The notes below the pieces were generated by a model. The model was not told where the DNA came from. It did not search any database and saw only the letters and a list, made by a program, of their open reading frames with translations. The translations under genes and the position numbers were made by a program. A stretch of 64,000 bases of DNA, taken from Marinobacter piscis. Its GTDB lineage: Bacteria > Pseudomonadota > Gammaproteobacteria > Pseudomonadales > Oleiphilaceae. This document shows, piece after piece, positions 1 to 9,397 of this stretch. The stretch spans positions 558,001 to 622,000 of the forward strand of contig NZ_VCGX01000002.1 of NCBI RefSeq assembly GCF_007671655.1, read 5' to 3'. Every line of letters begins with the position of its first letter. Position 1 is the first letter of the stretch.

Positions 1-609
1 ATGGATATTTTTATAGATGGTTTTGGGATCCGGTACATACTGGTAGGCAAAAAAGTCTTTGATGGCATCATGGCGCAATTCGGTTTTAACGAACGGTGCC
101 GGAGTTAAGGCTTTCAGTTCCGACGCGAATGCGAACTGACCATTGGCTGCATAGTAATACAGTGGTTTTTTCCCAAGGCGGTCTCTCGCCAGAAACAGCT
201 TTCGGGCCGTACGATCCCAGATGGCCAGAGCAAACATGCCGTTGAGCATCTTCAGACAAGCGGGTCCATGCACTTCGTACAGTGCCAGCAAGACTTCGGT
301 ATCGGTGCGCGTTCTAAAGCTCTGCCCCTGGCTCATAAGCTCACCACGCAACTTTTTGAAATTATAAATTTCACCGTTATAGGCAATAACGTAACGTCCG
401 GAGTTCGATACCATTGGCTGGCTGCCAGCATCACTGAGGTCAAGAACACTCAGCCTGCGATGCGCAAGACCTGCGTTCTCGTCAATCCAGGTTGAACCCG
501 CGTCCGGCCCCCGATGAACAATGGCCTGCCCCATAGCCTCAAGCCAACGCTGATGACTGCCCCGGTCAGGCGTTGTTGCAGTACGCAGGAAGCCCGCCAG
601 ACCACACAT
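1..609 (-). CDS. Asparagine-synthase-like amidotransferase of the EPS locus, N-terminal part (cut by window edge)
   Basis: The reverse strand reads from an ATG at 609 as MCGLAGF, with the catalytic Cys2 of class II glutamine amidotransferases exposed after Met removal. It continues with motifs of the Ntn glutaminase domain: HRGPDAG, LAHRRLSVLDLS, YNGEIYNF and RTDTEVLL. About 203 residues are visible; the ATP-dependent synthetase half lies outside the window. The family releases ammonia from glutamine and amidates a carboxylate. In XrtA/PEP-CTERM loci such proteins (exosortase-associated amidotransferase) are thought to modify the polysaccharide, which is inference here. The start codon overlaps the stop of the upstream glycosyltransferase by one base (TGATG), so translation is probably coupled. 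Confidence 0.9.
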   Translation of the reverse strand, partial: MCGLAGFLRTATTPDRGSHQRWLEAMGQAIVHRGPDAGSTWIDENAGLAHRRLSVLDLSDAGSQPMVSNSGRYVIAYNGEIYNFKKLRGELMSQGQSFRTRTDTEVLLALYEVHGPACLKMLNGMFALAIWDRTARKLFLARDRLGKKPLYYYAANGQFAFASELKALTPAPFVKTELRHDAIKDFFAYQYVPDPKTIYKNIH

Positions 610-1769
610 CAGCTGGCCTCCTTTTTCTTCAGGGACGCCGCTGTCGGCTCACCCACCAGCTTTCGGAAAAGCGATTCATACTCATCGGCCATCCGGGCAG
701 CGGAGAAACGCGCATTGACCAACTCCCGGGCATTATGGCTCAGGCGGTCTGCCAGTGCCGGATCACCAAGAACCTGGTTACAGCACTCTGCCAGTGCGGC
801 TTTATCTCCAAACGGCGCAAGCATTCCGGTCTTGCCATGCTCCACCAACTGATCAACCCCTGGAATATCGTAGGCAACGACGGGCACACCCACCGCCATG
901 GCCTCCATCATACAACGGGGAATGCCTTCTAAGGAGGAGGTCATAACAAACAGGCTGAACCTGGATAGCAGTTCCAGACGGTCGCTGCGAAACCCGAGAA
1001 ATTCCACTGCATTTGCGCAGCCCGACTCCGCAGCCTGACTTTCCAGCTCCGATCGTTGACTGCCATCCCCAAGAAGCTGTAAGCGAAGATCCGGGTTTTG
1101 TTTATAAAGGCGATCAAATGCATCTATAAGGTCAGCTATGTTCTTTCTCGGTATCATCTGACCGATAAAGCCGATAACTCGTGAATCTGAATCGGCCTTC
1201 TGGTCTGGCGGAAGCTTTTTCATAACGGCGTCAATTTCAGTGAGGTCGACACCGTTGCGGATAAACACTGTTTTGTGTGCCGGCACTTTAAATCGCTTCA
1301 TGTCTTCCATCAGCTCCTCAGAAAGAGGAACAACCCGATCAAAGTAGCGCAGCATATGGGTACCCATGCGGATAAAGGTCGCAAGCTTGAAACTGACGTT
1401 GCCGGAAAAACCGTGCGGTGTGCTCACGCAGACAATACCCGTTCGCTTCGCCGCCAGAAGCCCAAGGATGTCCGACTTATAGCCGTGGGTATGAATTACA
1501 TCAATGCCGTTATTACGAATAACGTCACACAACCGCTTTACCACCCGGATATCAAAACGTCCACGCATGTCGAGGTAGTGAATCTGTTGGTCCTCACTGC
1601 GGGGGTAGTATTCAGCTACTGACAGGTCCTGCTCCGGCGATTCTCGGGTTACGGCCAGGTCGCAGATAACACTATCCCGGTTCATGTTATTTGCCAGAGC
1701 CAGTACCCAGCGCTCTGCACCGTAAAAGCCGGCAGGGGTTATGAACTGAAGTACGCGTAATGTGCTCAT
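609..1769 (-). CDS. Glycosyltransferase family 4 (GT-B) of the EPS locus
   Basis: This 386-residue protein has the two-domain GT-B layout. The N-terminal loop (about residues 11-26, PAGFYGAERWVLALA) is the acceptor-side Gly-rich element. The C-terminal domain carries GFIGQMIPRKN and the E-x7-E motif (Glu281 to Glu289, EGIPRCMME) that binds the nucleotide sugar. It would add a sugar to the lipid-linked repeat unit on the cytoplasmic face of the inner membrane. It resembles the GT4 proteins seen in XrtA/PEP-CTERM exopolysaccharide loci. It overlaps the preceding gene by four bases and the following one by one, so it belongs to one long leftward operon. Donor and linkage cannot be read from sequence. 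Confidence 0.9.
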   Translation of the reverse strand: MSTLRVLQFITPAGFYGAERWVLALANNMNRDSVICDLAVTRESPEQDLSVAEYYPRSEDQQIHYLDMRGRFDIRVVKRLCDVIRNNGIDVIHTHGYKSDILGLLAAKRTGIVCVSTPHGFSGNVSFKLATFIRMGTHMLRYFDRVVPLSEELMEDMKRFKVPAHKTVFIRNGVDLTEIDAVMKKLPPDQKADSDSRVIGFIGQMIPRKNIADLIDAFDRLYKQNPDLRLQLLGDGSQRSELESQAAESGCANAVEFLGFRSDRLELLSRFSLFVMTSSLEGIPRCMMEAMAVGVPVVAYDIPGVDQLVEHGKTGMLAPFGDKAALAECCNQVLGDPALADRLSHNARELVNARFSAARMADEYESLFRKLVGEPTAASLKKKEAS

Positions 1770-2953
1770 CGACTGGATACTCCCGAATTCCTTTTCTGGG
1801 TGTTTCTGGCGCTGTTCCAGGTTACCTGAGTCCGTCCCTGAAGCGCTTTCACTATGCCCCGCACTGCGTAGCCGTTCACCATCACAAAGTAATAAGGTGT
1901 GGCTACCCAGGCGGGCAGCTGGTTTCGGTCTGAGGACAGGTGTCCTACAAGTGTTAGCAGCAAAACCAGCAACATGCCTGCCGCTATAAGTTTGAACAGC
2001 GTGACGCCCGCAAACGCCAGAATGAAGCTGCCCGCCGCTCCCAGAAGCAGGAACAGCGGGATCAGCCAGCGCAGTAGTTTGTGGGAAATAACTTCAAACG
2101 CGAACACGCCAGTTGCGGCCGGGTTTACTACTCGCCCTACCCGCATGAGACCGCGAATGCTTCTGTTAACGATGCGCTCCTTGCGTGCGGCTTCCCGGCC
2201 AAAGTCGCCGGCGGTTTCTTCAAAGCACTTTGCATCTGCATCGAACACACCCCGGTAGCCTTTGGCGATGATTTGCAGTGGGTTTACAAAATCATTGATA
2301 TCCTGCTGCTGCAACGGCTCCCAAAGTCTGGTGCGAATGGCGTAAATAGCGCCGTCTCCGCCCACCACGGAATGCAGACGGGATTCCATGGCTTTAATGG
2401 CCAGCTCATAACGCCAGTAGAGGTTTTCATTGCGGGCGCTGGCACCCAGATCAGCGTCGGTATAAAGAGCGGCTCCCACTACGTAACCCACATCCAGATC
2501 CGCAAAGTTCCGTACCAGTTTGCTAATGGCATCCGGGGCGTACATCGCGTTGGCATCACTGAATACTGTGATGTCGGCCCTGACCTGTTCCATGGCCAGA
2601 TTGATCCCCATAGTCTTACCCAGCCGGCCCTCTTGCCGGATCAACTGAATCCTTTCATCTTTAAACGCTTTTACCGCTTCATCGGTACCATCATCCGAGC
2701 CGTCTGACACCACGATGATCTGAAACCGCTCCTGCGGATAATCCAGCTCCAGGGTGTTTTCTAGTTTTTTTGAGATCACCTCTGCTTCGTTATAGCAGGA
2801 AATAATCATCGCAACATCCGGTTTCATCTCACCCCGCCGGTGAGTAATCTCCGGCAGTCCTCTAGTGAGTAACCACAATATGGCCGGGTACCCCAGGTAC
2901 ACATATACAGGCATGGCAAGACACGACAGTGTTAGCAGCAATAAAAGTGTCAT
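1766..2953 (-). CDS. Membrane-bound glycosyltransferase family 2
   Basis: A 395-residue GT-A enzyme with an N-terminal membrane segment (about residues 4-26). The catalytic domain has IISCYNEAEVI, the VVSDGSDDGT nucleotide-binding element and SDAN (132-135) at the DxD metal site. Two or three hydrophobic segments follow at about residues 270-345. The layout matches processive or polyprenyl-linked GT2 enzymes of the inner membrane. The stop overlaps the next gene by four bases and the start overlaps the FemAB-like gene by four, showing tight operon packing. It likely extends the EPS repeat unit; the sugar added is unknown. Confidence 0.88.
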   Translation of the reverse strand: MTLLLLLTLSCLAMPVYVYLGYPAILWLLTRGLPEITHRRGEMKPDVAMIISCYNEAEVISKKLENTLELDYPQERFQIIVVSDGSDDGTDEAVKAFKDERIQLIRQEGRLGKTMGINLAMEQVRADITVFSDANAMYAPDAISKLVRNFADLDVGYVVGAALYTDADLGASARNENLYWRYELAIKAMESRLHSVVGGDGAIYAIRTRLWEPLQQQDINDFVNPLQIIAKGYRGVFDADAKCFEETAGDFGREAARKERIVNRSIRGLMRVGRVVNPAATGVFAFEVISHKLLRWLIPLFLLLGAAGSFILAFAGVTLFKLIAAGMLLVLLLTLVGHLSSDRNQLPAWVATPYYFVMVNGYAVRGIVKALQGRTQVTWNSARNTQKRNSGVSSR

Positions 2954-4041
2954 AAGGTTATATACCGTCGGAGTTTAGGGCCAAGCCAGTTGGCAATTGG
3001 CAGTGGTAACTGTCGCCAGGCTCCTTCAATGAATGGCCTGAGCCGCGAAGCTATCGCTGCGTTATTACCGCCATCTGATACAACAGCGGGGGTTGTTATA
3101 CCACCGCGGTATTCCGCCCAGTTCAATCCATGGGGTTCAGCGCCCCATTGCTTTTTAAAGCGGTAAGTGCCCTCTCCGATAGTGGAGCGACCAAAGTCGA
3201 ACCGGGAGCAGCCTGCATCACAAACATGGCTCAACAGAGTCCAGTACAGCAGCATATTAGGCGCAAGCCGGTTAAATGCTTCTAATGTGGAGGCCCAGGG
3301 AATACAGGCTTCCTTGCCAGCCAGCAGCACAATACCGGCGGCTACAGGTTGCCCGTTGTGAAAGACAAGACCTACCAGCAGGCTGTCTCCATAGGCCGCT
3401 TTCAGCTCTTGAAACCACTGTGCACTGTGAACCGGAGAGCCAAGTCTGCGCATGTTCCGGGTGAACACCTGATAAAACAGGTTGACGGCGTCTGCGTCTG
3501 TACGCAATTCCGCCCGAAGCCCATTCTTTTCTGCCTTCCGTATCTGGCTGCGTAGCTTGGGTTTGTAGCTTTTAAATAATGCTTCACTGGTATCGGGCAA
3601 GTCGCACAGCATCCGCACTTTTGTACCGACAGGCAGTGACTGCTGCGGACCCTCGACGACAGAGCCACCTTCACGAATTTCCAGAGTGTTAATACGCTTT
3701 TCGTCAGCCAGCACCCAGGCCTCGGCAATCAGCCATTCCTTGATTTCTTCGTTATCTGCCAGCACACCACCCAGATCACAGAACGGCAGGGACACGAGGC
3801 TTTTCGCGCCGAATGGGCGCTTTACTTCAAGCAGGGGCAGCACACCGCAAAGATGTCCGTTACGGTTTACGGTAACCAGCCAGCCCGGGTGGCCATACGA
3901 GGATTCGGCAGCCTGCAGCCAGGCACTGCTGTGGTATGGCGTTGCTTCAGGGTGGCCGGCCACATAGTTATCGTATTCCGACGCCGGAAACAGGTTAAAC
4001 CTGGAAGACCGGGCTTGCAGTTCAGCGTTCATTACTGACAC
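2950..4041 (-). CDS. FemAB-like GNAT-fold protein, XrtA/PEP-CTERM-associated type
   Basis: This 363-residue soluble protein has the tandem GNAT organisation of FemAB-like proteins: LRSQIRKAEKNGLRAEL near the middle and FDFGRSTIGEGTYRFKKQWG near the C terminus, both typical of the exosortase-associated FemAB family (TIGR03019-like). The family is believed to transfer an acyl or aminoacyl group to a sugar or lipid-linked intermediate, but the substrate is unproven. It overlaps the next upstream gene (a second GNAT protein) by 20 bases. Having both side by side suggests two different acyl decorations of the polysaccharide, which is inference. Confidence 0.85.
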   Translation of the reverse strand: MSVMNAELQARSSRFNLFPASEYDNYVAGHPEATPYHSSAWLQAAESSYGHPGWLVTVNRNGHLCGVLPLLEVKRPFGAKSLVSLPFCDLGGVLADNEEIKEWLIAEAWVLADEKRINTLEIREGGSVVEGPQQSLPVGTKVRMLCDLPDTSEALFKSYKPKLRSQIRKAEKNGLRAELRTDADAVNLFYQVFTRNMRRLGSPVHSAQWFQELKAAYGDSLLVGLVFHNGQPVAAGIVLLAGKEACIPWASTLEAFNRLAPNMLLYWTLLSHVCDAGCSRFDFGRSTIGEGTYRFKKQWGAEPHGLNWAEYRGGITTPAVVSDGGNNAAIASRLRPFIEGAWRQLPLPIANWLGPKLRRYITL

Positions 4042-5149
4042 TTACCTCCCCAAGCCAACGGTTTCTTGCCCGGCGGGCAACGTCCTCAAGCTTGAGCTTG
4101 AACCGCGGGCGCTGTAAGGCAACCTGCACCAGATTGCGGTGGAACTGACCAAGGTTGGATTTATAACGCTCGTCTCCGCCCATAAAGTCGTAATACTTGA
4201 AACCGCGTTCCCGGTAGTCCTCAATACACAGGCTGTGCCCCAGCAAACCGGGTTTCAGGCGATTATCAGCTTCCACAGCCATGCCGCCCAGGTAAAAATA
4301 CACAACCTGATTATGTAGCAGGTTGTAAAAGCAGGCGATCTGTTCATCTCCCACCATCACACGAACCAGATCAACGCCACCCTGCTTCCACTCAGAGCGA
4401 ATCAACTCCCGGTGGAAGCGCACAAAATCCGGGTTGGCAAACCCGCTTTGGTCAGGACCGCTGCCCCAGCGTTCAAGGTGCCTCGGGCCGATCTGATCAA
4501 ACGTTGCTACAGCTTCTTCCACTGAATCAGGCCGTACAAGCCTGACTGTGCCACGCTTGCAATACCGCCGGTGAGCGCGGTTAATCTGGTATCGGGTATT
4601 GCGGGAAAGTGTCTCAAGATACCCTTCCCCATTACGACGCAGGCCCTCAAGGTCCACACCAAAGCAAGGCGCTTCCCAGCGCAGGTGTTTGTACAGCCCG
4701 GTAATCCGGGCATACTGATCCGCTTCGTCGGCATCAATGGCGCCAAGGATAAACTCATCCCAGCCCGGCATGTTCCGGCACAGGTGATTCAGACAGGCTT
4801 TGGCGACAACATCTTCCTTGCCTCGCTCAGCCAGGAAGCCGTTGTACTCAATCCAGATCTGATCAAGCATCTTGTGGCCCGTCTGGTGCAGGCGAAGACA
4901 ACGGGACTTCAGAACGCCGTGGCGACGCTCCTCGGTTTCCACTATCAGGCCCAGCCCGACCAGCCGGCCTTCTTCCCTGACCCGAAGCACCAACGCATCC
5001 GGGCGGTAAACTCGCAGCCAGTGCCCGAGCCATTGCCAGGAAAGAAACACCGTGGGCTCTGCACGCTGCTCAAGATCCAGCCATTCGTCACGCAGTACTG
5101 CGCACGCGGCGGCGGGTTCTGTTGTCACTGCCAGCATTCCTGCTGTCAT
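4022..5149 (-). CDS. GNAT (BcsL/CelD-like) acyltransferase of the EPS locus
   Basis: A 375-residue protein with the Acetyltransf_6 (CelD/BcsL-like) pattern: FLSWQWLGHWLRVY near the N terminus, LSRNTRYQINRAHRRY in the middle, and GLLGHSLCIEDYRERGFKYYDFMGGDERYK (residues about 300-330, broken here into known motifs GLLGHSLC and YYDFMGGDERYK) near the end. Such enzymes use acyl-CoA to modify sugars or lipids. It is the second GNAT-type gene in this operon and is only distantly like its neighbour. Twenty bases separate it from the carbamoyltransferase stop. I cannot name the acyl group or acceptor. Confidence 0.8.
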   Translation of the reverse strand: MTAGMLAVTTEPAAACAVLRDEWLDLEQRAEPTVFLSWQWLGHWLRVYRPDALVLRVREEGRLVGLGLIVETEERRHGVLKSRCLRLHQTGHKMLDQIWIEYNGFLAERGKEDVVAKACLNHLCRNMPGWDEFILGAIDADEADQYARITGLYKHLRWEAPCFGVDLEGLRRNGEGYLETLSRNTRYQINRAHRRYCKRGTVRLVRPDSVEEAVATFDQIGPRHLERWGSGPDQSGFANPDFVRFHRELIRSEWKQGGVDLVRVMVGDEQIACFYNLLHNQVVYFYLGGMAVEADNRLKPGLLGHSLCIEDYRERGFKYYDFMGGDERYKSNLGQFHRNLVQVALQRPRFKLKLEDVARRARNRWLGEVSVSNER

Positions 5150-5169
5150 GGCGTTACATCCTTGCCAGA

Positions 5170-6996
5170 TCAGTGGACTGGATTGGGGTGTTTTACCAGA
5201 AACGGGCCTATCGCCAGATAATCCAGAGCTCCCTGCATAAAGGCCCTCACCGCATCGTCCGGTGAATTCACAATGGGTTCTTCATGCATGTTGAAGCTGG
5301 TGTTGATCAGGCTGGGTATACCGCTAAGTTTTTCGTATTCAACCAGTATGTCGTAATAGCCCGGATTCGCTTCCCGGCGTATCAGCTGTGGTCGTGCCGT
5401 GCCATCCACATGTACCGCGGCCGGGCAGTTCTCCCGCATAAACTCAGTACAATCAAAGGTAATCGTCATGAATTCAGCGGCGTGCTCTGCGCCTTTAATA
5501 TTGTGATAGCACTTTTCCCGGGCCTCGTAGAGAGTTACCGGAGCAAATGGCATAAACTCCGTACGACCCAGGCGGTTATTAAGCCACTGGTTCACTTCAG
5601 GTTCGCGGGCATGATAAAGAATGGAGCGATTACCCAGAGCTCTGGGGCCATACTCCATGCGTCCGTCGAATCGGGCGACCACTTCGCCCCCATGAATCAG
5701 TGCAGCCACTTCTGCTGCCAGATGTTCAGGCCGGCGATATTGGAGGTTCTGAGCTTTCAGTGCTGCTTCAAGCTCTGTTTCAGAATAGTCTGGCCCCATA
5801 TAAGCGTTGGTAATGGACGGTTTCACACCCCCCGGCCAGCTGTGATAAAGCGCAGCACCCGTGCCGCAGCCACCATCGCCCATATTCGGGTACACAAAGA
5901 TGTGATTCACACCCTCTATCTCAAATATGCGCTGGTTCAGCTTTACGTTCGCAGTAACACCGCCAGAGAGCACAATCGTATCAATGCCAGTCTTTTGTAC
6001 CCAGTAGCGTATGTAGTTGGTTGCCACTTCCTCCAGCACATACTGGTAAGCTGCAGCAACGTCGATTTTGGGAAACTTTGAAGCCAGATAGCGGGAGAAA
6101 AACACATTGTTCGCTTCATAGATTCTGAAATCTCCCGGTGTCTGCTGTATGCGGGAGAGCAGTACGTCGCCAAGAATCTGCGGATCGCCGTAAGAGGCCA
6201 GACCCACAATTTTGCCTTCATGCCTGCTGGGTTTGAACCCGAGGCTGGAGGTTACATGCTCATACAGAGTGCCAAGGGAGTTCGGGTATGGGAGCCCATG
6301 CAGGCGGTGAATTTTGCCATCACGGGCTTCACTGACCGAGCCGGCCAGCCCCGAGCCATAACCATCCAGAGTTACACATAAGGCGCGCTCATACCCACTG
6401 CACAGAAAGCTGTTGGCGGCATGGGACAAATGATGCTCCATGCGTTTAACAGGCCCGGTCCAGCCCCTTTCACTCAACCCCTGAACCAGTTCATTCTCCC
6501 ACTGGCGGAAAGACTCTGTGGCACTTTCGCCCCAATGCCTGGAGGATTTCAGTGCGGCATTATTGGACGACAGTTTCTGGACCCCTGCCATGTTGTAGTA
6601 GGAATTGTGCAAAAAGCCCTTTTCCATAATCGCATTCGGATGCTCAAGGCCATGGATTGGCTGGTTCCGGTCAGGCACCCGACTCAGCGCTTCCCTGATC
6701 TGTGGGCCAAGGTCTGCAGGCTGAAATTCTTTTATAAAAGTCTTTTCGTCTTCCAGATTTTTTGTGAACAGTTTGTGTTCGTTTTCCCAGGTAAGAAACG
6801 GATAGCAGACCTGGTCAAAATCGCTCATGGAAAGCCCTGTGTATGACAGTGCTTTTTCCAGGGCGTGTCTTGGAAAGCCTGTTTGCTGTTTGGTTCTGGT
6901 AAAGCGTTCCTCACCTGCTGCAAACAGTATGTGTCCATCTTCCGCAATCGAGACGGTTGAATCCTTGTCCAGAGGGGATATCCCGAGCACCTTCAT
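5170..6996 (-). CDS. NodU/CmcH/TobZ-family carbamoyltransferase
   Basis: This 608-residue protein is full length for the family. The N-terminal Kae1-like domain contains EERFTRTKQQTGFP, the metal-binding HHLSH (188-192), the phosphate-binding VTLDGYGSG and LSGGVTANVKLN. The C-terminal YrdC-like part contains RMEYGPRALGNRSIL. The family transfers a carbamoyl group from carbamoyl phosphate, via carbamoyl-adenylate, to a hydroxyl group; NodU carbamoylates a sugar. In this locus a sugar of the exopolysaccharide is the likely acceptor (inference). The ATG at 6996 overlaps the upstream deacetylase stop by four bases. Confidence 0.92.
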   Translation of the reverse strand: MKVLGISPLDKDSTVSIAEDGHILFAAGEERFTRTKQQTGFPRHALEKALSYTGLSMSDFDQVCYPFLTWENEHKLFTKNLEDEKTFIKEFQPADLGPQIREALSRVPDRNQPIHGLEHPNAIMEKGFLHNSYYNMAGVQKLSSNNAALKSSRHWGESATESFRQWENELVQGLSERGWTGPVKRMEHHLSHAANSFLCSGYERALCVTLDGYGSGLAGSVSEARDGKIHRLHGLPYPNSLGTLYEHVTSSLGFKPSRHEGKIVGLASYGDPQILGDVLLSRIQQTPGDFRIYEANNVFFSRYLASKFPKIDVAAAYQYVLEEVATNYIRYWVQKTGIDTIVLSGGVTANVKLNQRIFEIEGVNHIFVYPNMGDGGCGTGAALYHSWPGGVKPSITNAYMGPDYSETELEAALKAQNLQYRRPEHLAAEVAALIHGGEVVARFDGRMEYGPRALGNRSILYHAREPEVNQWLNNRLGRTEFMPFAPVTLYEAREKCYHNIKGAEHAAEFMTITFDCTEFMRENCPAAVHVDGTARPQLIRREANPGYYDILVEYEKLSGIPSLINTSFNMHEEPIVNSPDDAVRAFMQGALDYLAIGPFLVKHPNPVH

Positions 6997-7988
6997 GCCA
7001 TACTCTCCATATACGTGCGAATAGACGCAGGCGATGACGCTTGCCCACCTAATTTATTGAAGAAAAAATCAAAGAATTGCCGGAAGCTGTCCAGAAACGC
7101 CTTTAGCTGCGCCTCGTTCTGCACATACGAGGTGTTTCCAGGCACCACGCTGGGGCTGTGGAAGCTCCAGGTAAACGTGCGTACACCCTGTTTATAAAGC
7201 GCGTTAGTCAGTTTTATGTGTTCTGCAGGCGTGAACCCCTCCGGCGATAACATAAGCCGGTCAACAGCCCCGGCCCGGGCCAGAATGCCCGGTGCCCTGA
7301 GCCGGCGCAGTTTCTGTGCAGCTTCAAACAGTGGGATCGCGACAGGCTGCCCCCAGCCAATGAAACCGCCTGTGCAAGGGATCTCCAGAATAGGGGCATC
7401 AGTGCCGCCAAACCAGAATGGGTGTGCATCAAACCGGCGGTAGTCCGGTCCGCCATCACTCCGGGCATCCAGTGGCGGGCACACAGACAAATCTATACTG
7501 AACCCCAGATCCTGGAGGATGTCGGTGGTATTGGGACCGAAGCCATAGCGCCCTGCCTTGTAGGCAATCGGCGCCTGGCCGAAGTTCTGTTGAATCGTGT
7601 TGCTTAATACACGCAGTTTTTCGTGCTCGAGGCTTTTGGGAAGGTTGCCCGGGTACATATTGGAACGCGACAGTACCTCCTCCTGAGGCGGGTTTACCCA
7701 GGGATGCAGGTGGGCGCCGATTTCACACTGCCCCTTCTCTGCAAACTGCTTCAGTAATCCATAACCCCGTGGCTGGCTTGCCACGGGATAATCAATCACA
7801 TAGCAGGGGCGGATGCCATACTCGTTAAAAATCGTCTGGACCCGGTCAATATGGGCCATCGCAGAAACCCGGTTGGCTTTCGCATCCGGTTCAGCGTTCC
7901 AGTCGAACTCCTCTTCGGTATCGATAACCACGATCAGCTGTGGCGGGGTTTCCGGTGGCAGCCTTATTTCCTTCCTTTGCTCAAACAT
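6993..7988 (-). CDS. WalW-like polysaccharide deacetylase family protein
   Basis: From the ATG at 7988 the protein has about 331 residues and opens the catalytic domain with VVIDTEEEFDWN, a motif of WalW-like NodB-fold deacetylases. A histidine pair, GAHLHPWVNPP, supplies metal ligands. The reading frame continues upstream to a TTG at 8042, but that start would touch the barrel gene's stop; the ATG has AGGAA upstream and fits the family better. The enzyme would remove N- or O-acetyl groups from sugars. No signal peptide is visible, so it may act on cytoplasmic lipid-linked intermediates. It differs from the DUF3473-type deacetylase at 14211. Confidence 0.82.
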   Translation of the reverse strand: MFEQRKEIRLPPETPPQLIVVIDTEEEFDWNAEPDAKANRVSAMAHIDRVQTIFNEYGIRPCYVIDYPVASQPRGYGLLKQFAEKGQCEIGAHLHPWVNPPQEEVLSRSNMYPGNLPKSLEHEKLRVLSNTIQQNFGQAPIAYKAGRYGFGPNTTDILQDLGFSIDLSVCPPLDARSDGGPDYRRFDAHPFWFGGTDAPILEIPCTGGFIGWGQPVAIPLFEAAQKLRRLRAPGILARAGAVDRLMLSPEGFTPAEHIKLTNALYKQGVRTFTWSFHSPSVVPGNTSYVQNEAQLKAFLDSFRQFFDFFFNKLGGQASSPASIRTYMESMA

Positions 7989-8038
7989 GCTTCCATTCCT
8001 GGTTTTATTATTACTACGCAGTCCTTTCTGTCCGGTTC

Positions 8039-9394
8039 TCAACGCTGTCCGCTCATGGAGAAGCCACGACTCAGAATAAAGCGCAACTCGAACTGGTCCT
8101 GATCGTCTCTGGTTGAATCCGAACGCAGGTAAGACTGAATCAGTTGCACTCCAAAGCTCGTATTCTCATCAAGCTGCCGCATCCAGCCGGTACTAATCCG
8201 ATGGATCTGTTCAACAATTACGTCGGCATCGTCATCGGCATCACCTTGCCAGCTATAACCAAAGTTCAATCTCTGAAGGTTGGTCAACTGATAGCCCAGG
8301 TTGACGCCGCCACGATACTCATGGCGGGTATTGCCTGTCCTCTGAGATTCCAGAAGCGAACCCTCTGCATACAACCCCAGACTGCAGCCATTACAAAGCC
8401 GCCGGTTCTGGTGGCTGATCCTTACAGAGTCTTTGACCACAAGTTCCCGTAACCGGATGCTGTCTGGCATAAAGGAAAAAGCCGGCGGCATATTCAGCGA
8501 CAAATCGGTGGCGCTGTCAGACATGCTCCGGTTGTATTTCACAGCGGTACTCCAGTCAGTCGTCTCCCAGCTGCGCTCCACAAACCCGGTAACTGCGTCA
8601 TAATCGCTTGTGCTGCCGCCGCCATAGTCGGTTTCAGCCCAGCTGCCTCCGGCGCCTATGCTGAAGCTTCCGTTTTCCAGCAGCAGGTTGTACACCAGTT
8701 GCGCAGAATCAATGGTAATGTCGGTGTCACGTTCATCAGACCAGCTTCGACTTACGTTCAACCCAGCTGTAGAGCGTGTACTCAGCCTTCGTGAGAACTC
8801 GCTACCTACCGTGTAGGATTCCTGGTCATTCAGGTCGCCTTCACCGAAGCTACGGCCCGCTTGCCCGAAAAATCTCAGTGTTGAAAGCTCCCCTGGATAA
8901 AACCTTACCCCAGCGCCCGCACTCAGTGTGTTTCGGGTCTCGTAACTGGACGGGTTCACCACAAAACCGGTATCGTCACGCACCGAACGGACCGTATGCC
9001 CCAGATTAAAATCAAAGCGACTACCAGGATCGAAATAGTCATAGCGGGACGCACCAGTAATAGAGCTGTTATCTGTTTGGCCTCCGTCTGCTGTATCGCG
9101 ACTGGTTTCCAGCGTGCCTCCATACTGCAGAGCAAGGGCGTTAGCGCCTCGCTCCAGCGATCCGCCAATGCGACCAGAAACGCCGATACTGGGCTCTGTA
9201 TTGGTATCAGTGCCAGTACCCCGGTCGGTCCGGGTGTGGGTGATGCCGGTGAATACCGAGGCTGATCCGGAAAGTGTTTTTACATCGTCACTCAGCCCCT
9301 GAGCGCTGGCCGCCAGCGACCAGGCTGCACACGTTACACCAAGACATAAGGTAATCAGGCTGTACTTTTTGGCATTCCCTGCTGTGCAGTCCAT
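8039..9394 (-). CDS. Outer-membrane beta-barrel of XrtA/PEP-CTERM EPS loci (TIGR03016-like)
   Basis: This 451-residue protein has an N-terminal signal sequence (hydrophobic core about residues 13-30, cleavage near ASAQG). Then come alternating amphipathic strands rich in aromatic ends, e.g. NALALQYGGTLET, RYDYFDPGSRFDFNLG and RLNFGYSWQGDAD. Position and pattern match the TIGR03016 outer-membrane proteins of exosortase-linked EPS clusters, which probably form or help the export channel together with the short Wza-like lipoprotein. Three bases separate it from the upstream kinase-like gene. The specific family call rests on synteny and pattern, not a profile search. Confidence 0.82.
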   Translation of the reverse strand: MDCTAGNAKKYSLITLCLGVTCAAWSLAASAQGLSDDVKTLSGSASVFTGITHTRTDRGTGTDTNTEPSIGVSGRIGGSLERGANALALQYGGTLETSRDTADGGQTDNSSITGASRYDYFDPGSRFDFNLGHTVRSVRDDTGFVVNPSSYETRNTLSAGAGVRFYPGELSTLRFFGQAGRSFGEGDLNDQESYTVGSEFSRRLSTRSTAGLNVSRSWSDERDTDITIDSAQLVYNLLLENGSFSIGAGGSWAETDYGGGSTSDYDAVTGFVERSWETTDWSTAVKYNRSMSDSATDLSLNMPPAFSFMPDSIRLRELVVKDSVRISHQNRRLCNGCSLGLYAEGSLLESQRTGNTRHEYRGGVNLGYQLTNLQRLNFGYSWQGDADDDADVIVEQIHRISTGWMRQLDENTSFGVQLIQSYLRSDSTRDDQDQFELRFILSRGFSMSGQR

Positions 9395-9397
9395 TGG

